NCBI GenBank assembly: GCA_958407465.1 | Contig: CATYIV010000004.1 | Coordinates: 26,563 to 90,562 of the forward strand | Direction of reading: 5' to 3' | Length of the DNA stretch: 64,000 nt | From: an uncultured Collinsella sp. | Lineage (GTDB): Bacteria > Actinomycetota > Coriobacteriia > Coriobacteriales > Coriobacteriaceae | Part shown: piece by piece, positions 1-9,121 of the stretch | Layout of the letters: each line of letters begins with the position of its first letter | Position numbering within the stretch: position 1 is the first letter of the stretch | Notes under the pieces: generated by a model | Database searches by the model: none | Seen by the model: the letters and a program-made list of their open reading frames with translations, nothing else | What the model was told of the DNA's origin: nothing | Position numbers and translations under genes: made by a program

Positions 1-88
1 CCATGGCGTCGTAGAGACGCTCGGCATGTTGCTTGTCTTCCTCGCGAATGCGCACCTGCAGGATGGCTCGTTTTTGAGTCGATGACAT
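1..88 (-). CDS. RelB/DinJ-type antitoxin, N-terminal fragment (runs off left edge)
   Basis: Only the first 29 codons are in the window; translation begins MSSTQKRAILQVRI and continues with an acidic, lysine-rich stretch. That pattern, a short beta strand of alternating residues followed by a helix, resembles the ribbon-helix-helix start of RelB/DinJ antitoxins, which bind their own promoter and neutralise a RelE/YafQ-type mRNA-cutting toxin. A good ribosome binding site (GGGAGG on the minus strand, 95-100) sits six bases before the ATG. The AT-rich upstream DNA holds inverted repeats that could be its operator. The toxin would lie to the left, outside the window. The family call rests on a short stretch and is tentative. 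Confidence 0.5.
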   Translation of the reverse strand, partial: MSSTQKRAILQVRIREEDKQHAERLYDAM

Positions 89-114
89 CACTGGCCTCCC
101 TTAATGAGCGTGCA

Positions 115-195
115 ATATGAATAGTCATATACAGCAACGGCTAATAATAGCCAATCTTATAACCACTGCTTTATTGCACTCAAGTTAATGAGTGC
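115..195. promoter_or_regulatory. Cluster of small palindromes between antitoxin gene and FHL operon
   Basis: Three perfect inverted repeats lie in this AT-rich stretch: ATATGA/TCATAT (115-130, 4-nt spacer), GGCTA/TAGCC (139-152, 4-nt spacer) and GCACTCA/TGAGTGC (176-195, 6-nt spacer). They are upstream of the minus-strand antitoxin gene and could be operator sites for it, as RelB-type antitoxins autoregulate. They could equally serve the divergent formate hydrogenlyase operon. The assignment is inference. Confidence 0.4.
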
Positions 196-313
196 GAAAT
201 ATATATCAAACGTATTACATCCTTTATAAACGAGCGTGAAATCTCCCCAGGATGTACGCATGTAATACACTCACCTTTATAGCTTCTAGAGAATAATTCC
301 AACCTGCCAAAAC

Positions 314-339
314 CCCTGCAATACACCCGTATTGCAGGG
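314..339. promoter_or_regulatory. Perfect 11-bp palindrome upstream of the formate hydrogenlyase operon
   Basis: CCCTGCAATAC (314-324) and GTATTGCAGGG (329-339) form a perfect inverted repeat with a 4-nt spacer. A second, widely spaced pair, GTATTACAT (212-220) and ATGTAATAC (260-268), uses a similar half-site. The geometry is that of a site for a dimeric regulator, about 180 bp before the first operon gene. No T-run follows, so it is not an obvious terminator. The regulator is unknown; nothing in the window resembles FhlA. Confidence 0.45.
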
Positions 340-516
340 CCTATGCTCAAGTTTGCCCCCTGCAACTGCGTATATTTAACCTGTATATCGTTGGAGAAAC
401 TCTACCGAGTGCATGTTTCGCCGTATGCATTCGATACGTCGATGCCAGGCCACGGGCGGCTTGGGTCAATGTCGACAGGGTCTCTCCGACAAGGGATTCA
501 GGAGGGAGTGAACAAC

Positions 517-1035
517 ATGGGTAATAAGCGAGTCGTAGCCGATTCTTCGCGCTGCATTGGGTGTCAAACCTGCATGGCGGCGTGTATCGAGGCGCACGAC
601 ATCCCCGGTAACATCGCCGCGCCGCGCCTGCGCGTGACGCGTACGTACGAGATCTCCGCACCGGTGGCTTGCCATCATTGCGAGGATGCCCCGTGCGCGA
701 AGGCCTGTCCTACGGGCGCCTTGTTCTTTGATCCAAAGAACCATCGCATCGGCGTCAACGAGGACAACTGCATCGGCTGCAAGAGCTGCGTCATGGCATG
801 CCCCTTTGGCGCCGTGAGCGTGGCGACCACGCAGGTCCCTGTCTTGATGGGCGACGTTCGCGTGGGTTCGCAGACTAAGAGCTTCGTGCTTAAGTGCGAC
901 CTGTGCGTGGACCGTCCCGGCGGTCCGGCGTGTGCCGAGGCGTGCCCGACCAAGGGTCTCACCCTGGTAGACGATGAGCGCCTGGCAGAACTGACTGCCG
1001 AGCGTGCCCGCGCCACCATCGAAAACGAGGCGTAA
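517..1035 (+). CDS. hydN: HydN-like four-cluster ferredoxin
   Basis: A 172-residue soluble electron carrier with four ferredoxin-type cysteine groups: CIGCQTCMAAC near the start, CHHCEDAPCAKACP, CIGCKSCVMACP and CDLC followed by CAEACP. This is the layout of HydN/HycB/DmsB-type proteins that carry four [4Fe-4S] clusters and pass electrons from a molybdoenzyme. The ATG at 517 was chosen because GGAGGGAG lies just upstream; a longer open frame back to 343 has no such site and its extra residues look unlike the family. It is the first gene of the formate hydrogenlyase operon, directly before fdhF, as expected for a partner in FdhF maturation or electron transfer. Confidence 0.85.
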   Translation: MGNKRVVADSSRCIGCQTCMAACIEAHDIPGNIAAPRLRVTRTYEISAPVACHHCEDAPCAKACPTGALFFDPKNHRIGVNEDNCIGCKSCVMACPFGAVSVATTQVPVLMGDVRVGSQTKSFVLKCDLCVDRPGGPACAEACPTKGLTLVDDERLAELTAERARATIENEA

Positions 1036-1109
1036 GCGTCGGGCGACAGGCCCAATGATTGTCAAATAAGTACCGAGTATTCGGTAGCAGAGAAAGGAAG
1101 GAGGGTGTC

Positions 1110-3332
1110 ATGGAGAAGCATAAAGTGATCTGCCCGTACTGCGGCGCCGGTTGCCAGTTTAACCTCTTGGTCCAAAACGGCCAGGTCGTGGGTACCGAAC
1201 CGCTCAACGGCATCACCAACCAGAGCGAGCTGTGCCTTAAGGGCATGAGCGGCTACGACTTCATCAACGACACCAAGATCTTGACTCCTCGCGTACTGCA
1301 CCCGATGATCCGCCGCACCAAGGGCGCGGATCTTGAGCGCGTAAGCTGGGACGAGGCACTGGATTTCACCGCATCTAAGATGCAGGCCATAATTGACGAA
1401 TATGGTCCTAACGCTGTCATGACCACCGGCTCTTCGCGAGGCGGCGGCAATGAGGCGAACTACGTCATGCAGAAGTTTACGCGTGCGTGCATCGGCACCC
1501 ACAGCGTGGACAACTGCGCCCGTACTTGACACGGCCCTACTGTCCTCGGTCTGATGGACACGGTTGGTTCAGGTTGCATGTCATGCTCCATCCCCGGTAT
1601 GGAGGATGCGGGCTGCATTTTCCTCTTCGGCTATAACCCTGCCGATTCGCACCCCATCGTCGCAAGGCGTATCGTGCGAGCCAAAGAAAAGGGTTGCAAG
1701 ATCATCGTCGCCGACCCGCGCCATATCGAAACCGCGCGTATCGCCGATCTCTACCTTCCGATCAAGAACGGTTGCAACGTTGCGTTCCTCAACGCCTTTG
1801 CCAACTGCTTGGTCAACGATGGCCTCTACGACAAGGAATTCGTCGCCGAGCACACGAACGGCTTTGACGAGTGGTGGGAGACCATCAAGAACTACACTCC
1901 CGAATCCGTACAGGACATCACGGGTGTCGAGCCCGCGTTGATCCACCAAGCTGCCGAGATGTACGCCACGGCGAAGCCCTCTGCCATCATTGGCTGGGGC
2001 ATGGGCGTATGCCAGCAGAAGCAGAACCTGAAGACGGTGCACACCATCGCCTCCATCGCCTGCGTTGCCGGCCAGATCGGCAAACCCAATTCCGGCCTCG
2101 CGCCCGTGCGTGGCCAGAACAACGTCCAGGGCTCCTGCGATATGGGTATGCTGCCCAACCTGTACCCTGGCTACCAGAAGGTCACCGACCCCGCCGTGCG
2201 TGCCAAGTTTGCCAAGGCTTGGGGCGTGCCCGAGGAAAAGCTCCCGCTCGAGGAGGGCTACAAGCTCACCGACCTGGGCCACCTGGTCGACGAGGGCAAG
2301 GTGCACTGCTTCTACAACTACGGCGAGGACCCGGTGCAGACCGAGCCCGATTCGGCCGGTATGCGCAAGACGCTCTCCGAGCTGGACCTGTTCATTTGCC
2401 AGGACATCTTTATGACGCAGACGACCATGCTCGCCGACGTCATCCTGCCTGCCACCTCTTGGGGCGAGCACGAGGGTGTCTTTACTGCATCCGACCGTAG
2501 CTTCCAGCACTTTGACGCGGCCGTTCCGCCCAAGGGCGAGTGCCGCCACGACTGGGAGATCTTCGCGGACCTGTCTACGCGCATGGGCTATCCCATGCAC
2601 TACGACAACACCGAGCAGATCTGGAACGAGTGCATCAGCCTGTGCCCCAACTTTGTGGGCGCGACCTACGAGAAGATGGCTCCCGAGGGCGGTTACGCCC
2701 AGTGGCCGGTCAAGAGCACCGATGTGAACGACCACGGTACGCCCGACATGTTCGCTGGTGGCAAGTTCACCACCAAGGACGGCCGCGCCAACCTGATGGC
2801 GCACGACTGGGAGGCGCCCTCCGAGCTTCCCGACGATGAGTACCCGCTCATCCTGTGCACCGTCCGCGAGGTCGGCCACTACAGCTGCCGCTCGATGACC
2901 GGCAACTGCAAGACGCTGGCGCTGCTCGCCGACGAGCCCGGCTTTGTTCGCATGAATCCCGCGGACGCCCAGGCGCGCGGCATCAAGAACGGCGACATCG
3001 TCTCGATCCACAGCCGCCGCGGCCAGGTATACAGCCGCGCCGACGTGAGCGACCGCATCAACAAGGGCACGGTCTATATGACCTACCAGTGGTGGATCGG
3101 CAAGTGCAACGAGCTGACCATGCACAAGGTCGACCCGGTCTCGCACACGCCCGAGGACAAGTTCTCCGCCTGCCAGGTCGACGCCATTGCCGACCAGGTC
3201 TGGGCCGAGGGCGAGGTCGAGCGTCAGTACACCGAGCTCAAGCAGGCTCTGGTGGACGCCGCCGCTCCCCAGGACGTTGAGCCCGGTGCCGCCAAGTTCG
3301 ACGACGAGACGCACGTGAATCAAATCGTGTAG
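1110..3332 (+). CDS. fdhF: Selenocysteine formate dehydrogenase H
   Basis: Oxidises formate to CO2 at a molybdenum bis-MGD centre and hands electrons to the iron-sulphur subunits of formate hydrogenlyase. The reading frame contains one internal TGA at 1527-1529, which falls at residue 140, the position of selenocysteine in E. coli FdhF, and is followed by His as in that enzyme. Cys8, Cys11, Cys15 and Cys42 bind the [4Fe-4S] cluster. Reading through gives 740 residues, and similarity to the E. coli protein continues without a break on both sides, with motifs such as GYNPADSHPIVA, PVRGQNNVQG and VGHYSCRSMTGNC. Start at 1110 follows a GGAAGGAGGG site. selA, selB and tRNA-Sec are present downstream, so readthrough is expected. 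Automated callers would wrongly split it into two genes at 1529 and 1554. Confidence 0.95.
1527..1561 (+). promoter_or_regulatory. SECIS hairpin for UGA recoding in fdhF
   Basis: Directly after the UGA codon, TGTCC (1541-1545) pairs with GGACA (1556-1560) around a 10-nt loop containing GGTCT. A GGUCU apical loop at this distance from the UGA is the feature SelB recognises in E. coli fdhF mRNA. The surrounding bases TGACACGGCCC also match that gene. Confidence 0.85.
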
Positions 3333-3353
3333 TCCCGTTCTCGTTGGCTTTTT

Positions 3354-3396
3354 GGGCCGGGCGTCCCGTACGTTCGGGACCCCGGCCCGTTATTTT
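3354..3396 (+). terminator. Terminator-like hairpin inside the operon, after fdhF
   Basis: GGGCCGGG (3354-3361) can pair with CCGGCCC (3382-3388), and GTCCCG (3363-3368) with CGGGAC (3375-3380) above it. The stem is followed by GTTATTTT. It could stop part of transcription so that fdhF is made in excess of the hydrogenase subunits, or act as a processing site. Confidence 0.5.
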
Positions 3397-3410
3397 GAAA
3401 GGAAGTGGGG

Positions 3411-4028
3411 ATGAACCGCTTCATCGACATCAACCCGGAGAGGTGCATCGGCTGCGGAACATGCCAGTCCGCCTGTGCCGACGCCCACCGGATGCAGGGC
3501 CTTCAGGATACGCCGCGCCTGGCGCTCGTGAAGACCGGCGGTATTTCGGCCGTCCTTGCCTGCCACCATTGCGAGGGTGCCCCCTGCGCCGAGGTCTGCC
3601 CGGTGAATGCCATCGAGCACGATGGCGACCGCATCCACGTCAAGGAGCAGGAGTGCATCGGGTGCAGGCTGTGCGCCATCGCGTGCCCCTTCGGAGCCAT
3701 CCATCCCGATGGCACGTCTATCGCCGGTGTCGCAGGCATGTGCGACCCGACGCCTTCGTATCCTAAGTCCCTGAGCAGCCTGCTTACGTGGGCTCCCGGC
3801 CAGTACACCTGCGCTGTCAAGTGCGACCTGTGCGCATTCGATCCGGACGGCCCGCATTGTGTGGCGGCGTGCCCTACCAAGGCGCTGACCGTCATGGGCG
3901 GCGCGGCCGATCGCGAGCTCGACGAGGCCAAGCGCCTGCGCTCGATCGAAAACGGTCCGGTCGTCGACGTTACCGCTGTGGCCCAGGGCCTGTCCGAGAA
4001 AGCAGAAGGGAGCGTAAACAATGGATAG
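3411..4028 (+). CDS. Formate hydrogenlyase iron-sulphur subunit, HycB/HyfA-like
   Basis: A 205-residue ferredoxin-like protein with four cysteine groups (CIGCGTCQSAC, CHHCEGAPCAEVCP, CIGCRLCAIACP, CDLC plus CVAACP) able to hold four [4Fe-4S] clusters. By position between fdhF and the membrane subunits it should be the link that connects formate dehydrogenase to the hydrogenase, the role of HycB or HyfA in E. coli. An insertion of about 20 residues before the last cysteine group distinguishes it from the hydN-like gene at 517. The ATG at 3411 is preferred to a GTG at 3405 because the GAAAGGAAG site is then well spaced. Its last 8 bases overlap the start of the next gene, which suggests translational coupling. 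Confidence 0.85.
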   Translation: MNRFIDINPERCIGCGTCQSACADAHRMQGLQDTPRLALVKTGGISAVLACHHCEGAPCAEVCPVNAIEHDGDRIHVKEQECIGCRLCAIACPFGAIHPDGTSIAGVAGMCDPTPSYPKSLSSLLTWAPGQYTCAVKCDLCAFDPDGPHCVAACPTKALTVMGGAADRELDEAKRLRSIENGPVVDVTAVAQGLSEKAEGSVNNG

Positions 4029-6039
4029 CATGACGCTGTTTATCGCATCGCTTGCCGTCTCGTGCATCGGTGCGCTCGCCTCGGTTCTGCTGATCAAGGC
4101 CGATAACGCCGCCAAGACCGCCGGCTGCCTTATCGGCGCCGTCGCCGCGGTGCTTTCGTTTGTGGCCGGTATCCAGGCCGTGCTGGGCGATGTCACGTCG
4201 GTCGACACCATCGTGTTCTTCCCGTTTGCCCATTTCCAGCTGCTGCTCAATCAGCTGTCCGGCCTGTTCGTGGCGCTCATCTCGGTGCTCGCGTTTGCCG
4301 GTTCGATCTACGGTCTCAACTACTTTGATGAGTACCCGGGCAAAAAGGGCCGCGCCGGCTTCTTCTTTAACACCTTCGTGGCGTCCATGATGCTCGTCAT
4401 CACCGCCGACAACGTGTTTTGGTTCCTGGTCGCCTTTGAGCTCATGTCGCTGACCTCGTACTTCCTGGTCGTGATCGAGGAGAACGAGAACTCCATCCAT
4501 GGCGGTTGGCTCTACTTTGTGATCGCGCACGTGGGCTTTGTGCTCATCATGGCGAGCTTCCTCACCATGACCAACTTCGCCGGCGGCTCGTTTGCCTTTG
4601 CGGATTTCCGCGCCACGCAGTTTAGCCCCGCGGTCGCATCCGTTTGCTTCGTGCTCGCCTTCTTTGGCTTTGGCGCCAAGGCCGGTATCATCCCGCTGCA
4701 CGGCTGGCTGCCCAAGGCGCATCCCGAGGCGCCGTCCAACGTGTCGGCCCTCATGTCCGGCGGCATGATCAAGATCGGTATCTTCGGTATCCTCAAGGTG
4801 GGTCTCGACCTGCTCTCCGCCTCGGGCGTTCAGGTCTGGTGGGGCCTTATGGTCATGGTCTTCGGTGCGATCTCGTCGGTCCTCGGCGTGGCCTTCGCCC
4901 TGCAGGAGCATGACATCAAGCGCCTGCTGGCCTATCACTCCGTCGAGAACATCGGCATCATTCTGCTCGGCGTCGGCGCCTCCATGGCCGCCATGGCGCT
5001 CAACTCTGTCGGCATCGCCGTCCTGGCTCTGATGGCCGCCCTCTACCACACGTTTAACCACGCGATGTTTAAGGGCGAGCTGTTCTTGGGCGCCGGTGCG
5101 CTGCTGTACTCCACGGGTACGCGCAATATGGAGAAGATGGGCGGCCTGTTCCGTCGTATGCCGGCAACGGCCATCTGCTTCCTCGTTGGCGCGCTTGCCA
5201 TCTCGGCCATCCCGCCCTTCAACGGCTTTGTGTCCGAGTGGTTTACCTACCAGTCGCTGTTTAACGCCGCCATGCAGGGCGACAAGGCCGTCATGATCGT
5301 GGCCGTGTTCGCTGCCGTCGCGCTTGCCATTACCGGCGCGCTGGCTGTCACGTGCTTCGTCAAGGCCTATGGCGTCTCCTTTGCCTCCGCGCCCCGCTCC
5401 GAGGCCGCGGCCAATGCCAAGGAGGTTCCCGCCCCCATGGTGTTTGCGCAGGGCCTGCTCGCGGCCATCTGCGTCGTGCTGGGCATTGGCGCTCCCGTGA
5501 TCGCGCCCGTGCTGGTCGATGTCGCCGCGTCCGTGCTGCATCCGTACGGTGGCGTGTTTGCCGCCGAGGGCATGGAGCTCATGAACCAGTACTCCGGCGC
5601 CGCCACCTCCACGCCCGCGATCGCCATTGCGCTCGTGGTGCTCGTCGGCCTTGCCTGCGGTTATCGCAAGCTCAAGACCGTCGGCAAGGTGCAGAAGTCC
5701 CAGCCGTGGGCATGCGGCTATGCTCCCAACGAGCATATGCCCGTCGTGGCCACGACCTTTGCCTCCGAGGTGTCCTGGTTTATGCAGCCGCTCTACACGC
5801 TGCGTGACCGCTGCACGGCCGTCTGCTGGTCCATCGCGCACTTCTTCCAGAAGCTCACCGGTGTGGCCGAGGCTGTGGAGCCCGTGCCCGACAAGGTTCT
5901 CGTCGATGCCCCGCATAAGGGTGTCGAGAAGCTCGCCGACCTCGCGACTAAGCTCGAGGGCGGCAACTACAGCATCTATATCTGCTACATCGTCGCGGCA
6001 CTCGTGGTGTTCCTCGTGCTCGCCGTGCAAATGGGTTAA
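4021..6039 (+). CDS. hyfB: Hydrogenase-4 membrane subunit HyfB
   Basis: A 672-residue polytopic protein of the NuoL/M/N antiporter-like family, about the length of E. coli HyfB. The proton-transfer core is recognisable, for example GFGAKAGIIPLHGWLPKAHP with its conserved Lys and downstream His, and the NHAMFKGELF segment. It should anchor the hydrogenase module in the membrane and may move protons or sodium. It begins inside the end of the preceding ferredoxin gene and is followed 12 bases later by hyfC with a GGAGGGGAG site between. Confidence 0.92.
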   Translation: MDSMTLFIASLAVSCIGALASVLLIKADNAAKTAGCLIGAVAAVLSFVAGIQAVLGDVTSVDTIVFFPFAHFQLLLNQLSGLFVALISVLAFAGSIYGLNYFDEYPGKKGRAGFFFNTFVASMMLVITADNVFWFLVAFELMSLTSYFLVVIEENENSIHGGWLYFVIAHVGFVLIMASFLTMTNFAGGSFAFADFRATQFSPAVASVCFVLAFFGFGAKAGIIPLHGWLPKAHPEAPSNVSALMSGGMIKIGIFGILKVGLDLLSASGVQVWWGLMVMVFGAISSVLGVAFALQEHDIKRLLAYHSVENIGIILLGVGASMAAMALNSVGIAVLALMAALYHTFNHAMFKGELFLGAGALLYSTGTRNMEKMGGLFRRMPATAICFLVGALAISAIPPFNGFVSEWFTYQSLFNAAMQGDKAVMIVAVFAAVALAITGALAVTCFVKAYGVSFASAPRSEAAANAKEVPAPMVFAQGLLAAICVVLGIGAPVIAPVLVDVAASVLHPYGGVFAAEGMELMNQYSGAATSTPAIAIALVVLVGLACGYRKLKTVGKVQKSQPWACGYAPNEHMPVVATTFASEVSWFMQPLYTLRDRCTAVCWSIAHFFQKLTGVAEAVEPVPDKVLVDAPHKGVEKLADLATKLEGGNYSIYICYIVAALVVFLVLAVQMG

Positions 6040-6051
6040 GGAGGGGAGAGC

Positions 6052-6978
6052 ATGAACAACATCGTACTTGCCGTTCTGCAGGGCGTGGTCGTTATGGCCG
6101 TCGCGCCGTTCTTCTCCGGTCTCGGCCGCGTGATCCGCGCCAAGATGCACAACCGTCGCGGCCCCAGCATCATGCAGGACTACCGCGACCTGGCCAAGCT
6201 CTTTGCGCGCCCCGAGTCCCAGAGCGAGGACGCGAGCTTTGCGCTGCGCATCATGCCGCCGCTGTTCTTCGCCGTCGCCTTTATGCTCGCGATGGGCCTG
6301 CCGCTCTTTACGGCGCAAAGCCCCATCCCGGTCTTTGGTGACGCCATCACCATCATGTACAGCCTGGCGCTCGCCCGCTTCTTCTTCGCCCTCTGCGGTG
6401 TGGATTCGTCCAACGCCTACGCCGGTATCGGCGGCGTCCGCGAGCTGCTCATGAGCGTGCTCATCGAGCCGTCCATGCTGCTGGCGCTGTTTGCCGCCGC
6501 CCTGGTGTGCGGCTCCACCGACATCGCCACCATGGGTCAGCACATCATGACGGGCGCCATCGACGCGCCGGTCGCCGTGATCCTCGCCGGCATCGCCTTT
6601 GCGATTGCCTGCTACATGGAACTCGGCAAGCTGCCGTTTGATCAGGCCGAGGCCGAGCAGGAGCTCCAGGAAGGTCCGCTCGCCGAGCTTTCCGGCCCGT
6701 CGCTCGCCATGGCCAAGCTTGCCATGTCCATGAAACAGGTCCTGGTCGTCGCTTGGTTCTGCGCGATCTTCGTCCCCTGGGGCGAGCCCGCGACCGTGGG
6801 CGCCGCCGCCGTTCTGGGCGCAGTCATCTTCCTGGTGAAGTGCCTGATCGACTTTGTCGTATGCGGCGTGATCGAGAACTCCTGCTCGCGTTCGCGCTTT
6901 AAGGTGCTTGGCAATCAGACCTGGGCTGTCGTTGGCATCGCCGTTCTGGCGTTTGTCTTCGTGGTCGTCGGCGTGTAG
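6052..6978 (+). CDS. hyfC: Hydrogenase-4 membrane subunit HyfC (NuoH-like)
   Basis: A 308-residue hydrophobic protein of the NuoH/HyfC/HycD family. It contains the conserved cytoplasmic loop GRVIRAKMHNRRGPSIMQDY and the acidic segment ELGKLPFDQAEAEQEL. In complex I and group 4 hydrogenases this subunit forms the junction between the soluble electron-transfer arm and the ion-translocating membrane arm. Gene spacing is 12 bases from hyfB and 15 to the next gene, so it is co-transcribed and co-translated with them. Confidence 0.93.
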   Translation: MNNIVLAVLQGVVVMAVAPFFSGLGRVIRAKMHNRRGPSIMQDYRDLAKLFARPESQSEDASFALRIMPPLFFAVAFMLAMGLPLFTAQSPIPVFGDAITIMYSLALARFFFALCGVDSSNAYAGIGGVRELLMSVLIEPSMLLALFAAALVCGSTDIATMGQHIMTGAIDAPVAVILAGIAFAIACYMELGKLPFDQAEAEQELQEGPLAELSGPSLAMAKLAMSMKQVLVVAWFCAIFVPWGEPATVGAAAVLGAVIFLVKCLIDFVVCGVIENSCSRSRFKVLGNQTWAVVGIAVLAFVFVVVGV

Positions 6979-6993
6979 GAGAAGGGAGAAACA

Positions 6994-8451
6994 ATGTCAT
7001 TTGCAGTCAGTCTGTCCCTTCTCGGCTTGGTCGCTATCGCGGCCCCGATGGTGGCCTCGGTGCTCGTCGCCCTGTTCCCCCGTCCGTACGCCAAGTGGTT
7101 CAGCGTTTTGGGTGCCGCCGTCTCGACGGTCTGCACCATCGCCCTCGCCGGGAATTTCGCTGGCGCCGGCATGCCCGACACGCAGGTCCCCCTGATCTCG
7201 TTTGGGCAGACCCTCGTCATGGGATTCACCTTCGATCGCATGAGCACGCTGCTCGCGCCCGCCTTTGTGGGTATCGGCCTGCTTGTCGTGATCTATTCGA
7301 TTCCCTATATGAGCGAGAATAACCGTGAGCATCCCGACGCACCGCGTCGTCGCTTCTACGCGTACCTCGCGACCTTCATCGGCGCCATGGCCGGTCTCGT
7401 GTACAGCTCGACCCTTTTGGGCCAGCTCGTGTTCTTTGAGATCACGGGTGCGTGCTCTTGGGGCCTCATTAGCTACTACATGACGCCTACGGCCAAGAAG
7501 GCCGGCATGAAGGCTCTGATCATTACGCATATCGGTGCGCTCGGCCTGTATCTGGGCGCCGCCATCGTGTTTGCCCATACCGGTACCTTCGCCATTACCG
7601 CGATTGCCGGCCTCGACGCCAAGCTCAAGGCTATCGTCCTTTTGCTCGTGCTGTTTGCGGCCTGGGCCAAGTCCGCACAGGTTCCCATGTACATGTGGCT
7701 GCCTTCGGCCATGGAGGCGCCGACGCCTGTTTCGGCCTACCTGCATGGCGCCTCGATGGTTAAGGTCGGCGTGTGCGTGTTCGCGCGTGCACTCGTCTCT
7801 GCCGGCGAGATCCCCGAGATCGTGGGTTGGGTCGCCATTATCGACGCCATGGTCACCATGCTCTTTGGCTTCCTTATGTACCTGCCGCAAAAGGACATGA
7901 AGCGTCTGCTGGCCTTCTCCACGATCGCCCAGCTCTCCTATGTGTTCTTTGGTCTGGGCCTTTCGGTCTTTGGCAGCCAGCTGGCCTTCGATGGCGCCGT
8001 CTGCCACATCTTTAACCACGCTTTCGCCAAGACGCTGTTCTTCCTGATCGCCGGTTCGTTCTCCTTTACGCTCGGCACGCGTATGCTGCCCAAGCTTCGC
8101 GGCATCGTAAAGAAGTACCCGATCTCGGGCGTGGGCTTCGGTGTCGCGGCACTCGCTATTGCCGGCGTGCCGCCCATGAACACGTTCTTCTCGAAGTTCC
8201 AGATCATCGCCGGCGGCTTTTCTGTAGGTGCCGGCAACGTCGCGATCCTGGTGCTCGTGTGCATCATGGTCGCCGAGACCGTCGCCACCTTCGCCTGGTT
8301 CCTCAAGTGGATGGGCTATTGCCTGCCCGGCGAGCCGAGCGAAGAGGTCGCTGCGGGAGCCCCGCTTCCCCGTGCGATGGCGTTCGTGTTCATCGTGCTC
8401 ATCATCATGGTCATCGTCAGCGGCCCGCTTTCGGCCAGCTGGATCGGTTAG
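6994..8451 (+). CDS. hyfD: Hydrogenase-4 membrane subunit HyfD
   Basis: A 485-residue NuoL/M/N-like antiporter subunit with about fourteen hydrophobic segments, near the length of E. coli HyfD (about 480). The family core is seen in AAWAKSAQVPMYMWLPSAME, HGASMVKVGV and the NHAFAKTLFF segment. The presence of HyfD, HyfE and HyfF besides HyfB is what separates FHL-2-type complexes from the smaller Hyc (FHL-1) complex and implies a longer membrane arm, with greater scope for ion pumping. A GAAGGGAGA site precedes the ATG. Confidence 0.9.
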   Translation: MSFAVSLSLLGLVAIAAPMVASVLVALFPRPYAKWFSVLGAAVSTVCTIALAGNFAGAGMPDTQVPLISFGQTLVMGFTFDRMSTLLAPAFVGIGLLVVIYSIPYMSENNREHPDAPRRRFYAYLATFIGAMAGLVYSSTLLGQLVFFEITGACSWGLISYYMTPTAKKAGMKALIITHIGALGLYLGAAIVFAHTGTFAITAIAGLDAKLKAIVLLLVLFAAWAKSAQVPMYMWLPSAMEAPTPVSAYLHGASMVKVGVCVFARALVSAGEIPEIVGWVAIIDAMVTMLFGFLMYLPQKDMKRLLAFSTIAQLSYVFFGLGLSVFGSQLAFDGAVCHIFNHAFAKTLFFLIAGSFSFTLGTRMLPKLRGIVKKYPISGVGFGVAALAIAGVPPMNTFFSKFQIIAGGFSVGAGNVAILVLVCIMVAETVATFAWFLKWMGYCLPGEPSEEVAAGAPLPRAMAFVFIVLIIMVIVSGPLSASWIG

Positions 8452-8464
8452 GAGGTAGAACGAC

Positions 8465-9118
8465 ATGGGTTATTCGATCGTCAACATCCTTGGCGGCCTT
8501 CTGATCGTCACGTCCACCATGGTGGTCGTCTCCAAGAACATCAAACATGCCATCAACTGGTATGCGGTGCAGTCGCTGGTGCTCGTGGGGCTGCTCGCTA
8601 CGCTCGGTGCCACCACCGGTGCGCAGGAGCTGCTTATGTGGGCCGGATCTGCCTTTATCACCAAGGTCGTCCTGGTCCCTTATATCCTCAACCGCGCATA
8701 CAAGAAGATGGGCGAGCCGAGCGACGCATCACTCAAGGCCGGCCTTAAGCCCGCGTGGGCCATCTGCATCATCGCCGTGGAGGTCGCGATTTGCTTTGCC
8801 GTCGTAACGCAGATCAGCCTTCCCACGGCCGAGGTCGCAACGCCTGCGCTCGCTATTAGCTTCGCTCACTTCTTTGTGGGCCTCACCTGCATCATTTCGC
8901 AGCGCAACATCATGAAGCAGATCTTTGGATACTGCCTTATGGAAAACGGCAGCCACGTGACGCTCGCGCTTTTGGCCCCCACCGCTCCCGAGATCATCGA
9001 GATCGGTATCGCCACCGACGCCATCTTTGCCGTCATCATCATGTCCATCGTCGTGCGTCGCATTTGGGACGACTCGCACTCGCTCGATGCGCACGACCTG
9101 TCCGAGCTGAGGGGGTAG
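8465..9118 (+). CDS. hyfE: Hydrogenase-4 membrane subunit HyfE
   Basis: A 217-residue membrane protein, essentially the length of E. coli HyfE (about 216). Hydrophobic helices make up most of the chain and the C-terminus is hydrophilic (RRIWDDSHSLDAHDLSELRG). HyfE-type subunits resemble a NuoK plus NuoJ portion and are found only in the long Hyf-type complexes. It lies between two antiporter-like subunits with 13 and 3 bases of spacing, and a GGAGGT site precedes the ATG. Confidence 0.88.
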   Translation: MGYSIVNILGGLLIVTSTMVVVSKNIKHAINWYAVQSLVLVGLLATLGATTGAQELLMWAGSAFITKVVLVPYILNRAYKKMGEPSDASLKAGLKPAWAICIIAVEVAICFAVVTQISLPTAEVATPALAISFAHFFVGLTCIISQRNIMKQIFGYCLMENGSHVTLALLAPTAPEIIEIGIATDAIFAVIIMSIVVRRIWDDSHSLDAHDLSELRG

Positions 9119-9121
9119 TCC

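Noticed and set aside
343..516. N-terminal extension of the hydN-like protein from an ATG at 343
   Set aside because: No ribosome site, no family similarity, and it would overlap the palindromic regulatory region; the ATG at 517 has a strong site.
1059..3332. fdhF as a pseudogene broken by a stop codon
   Set aside because: The TGA is at the exact Sec position, with SECIS, and selA, selB and selC are present.
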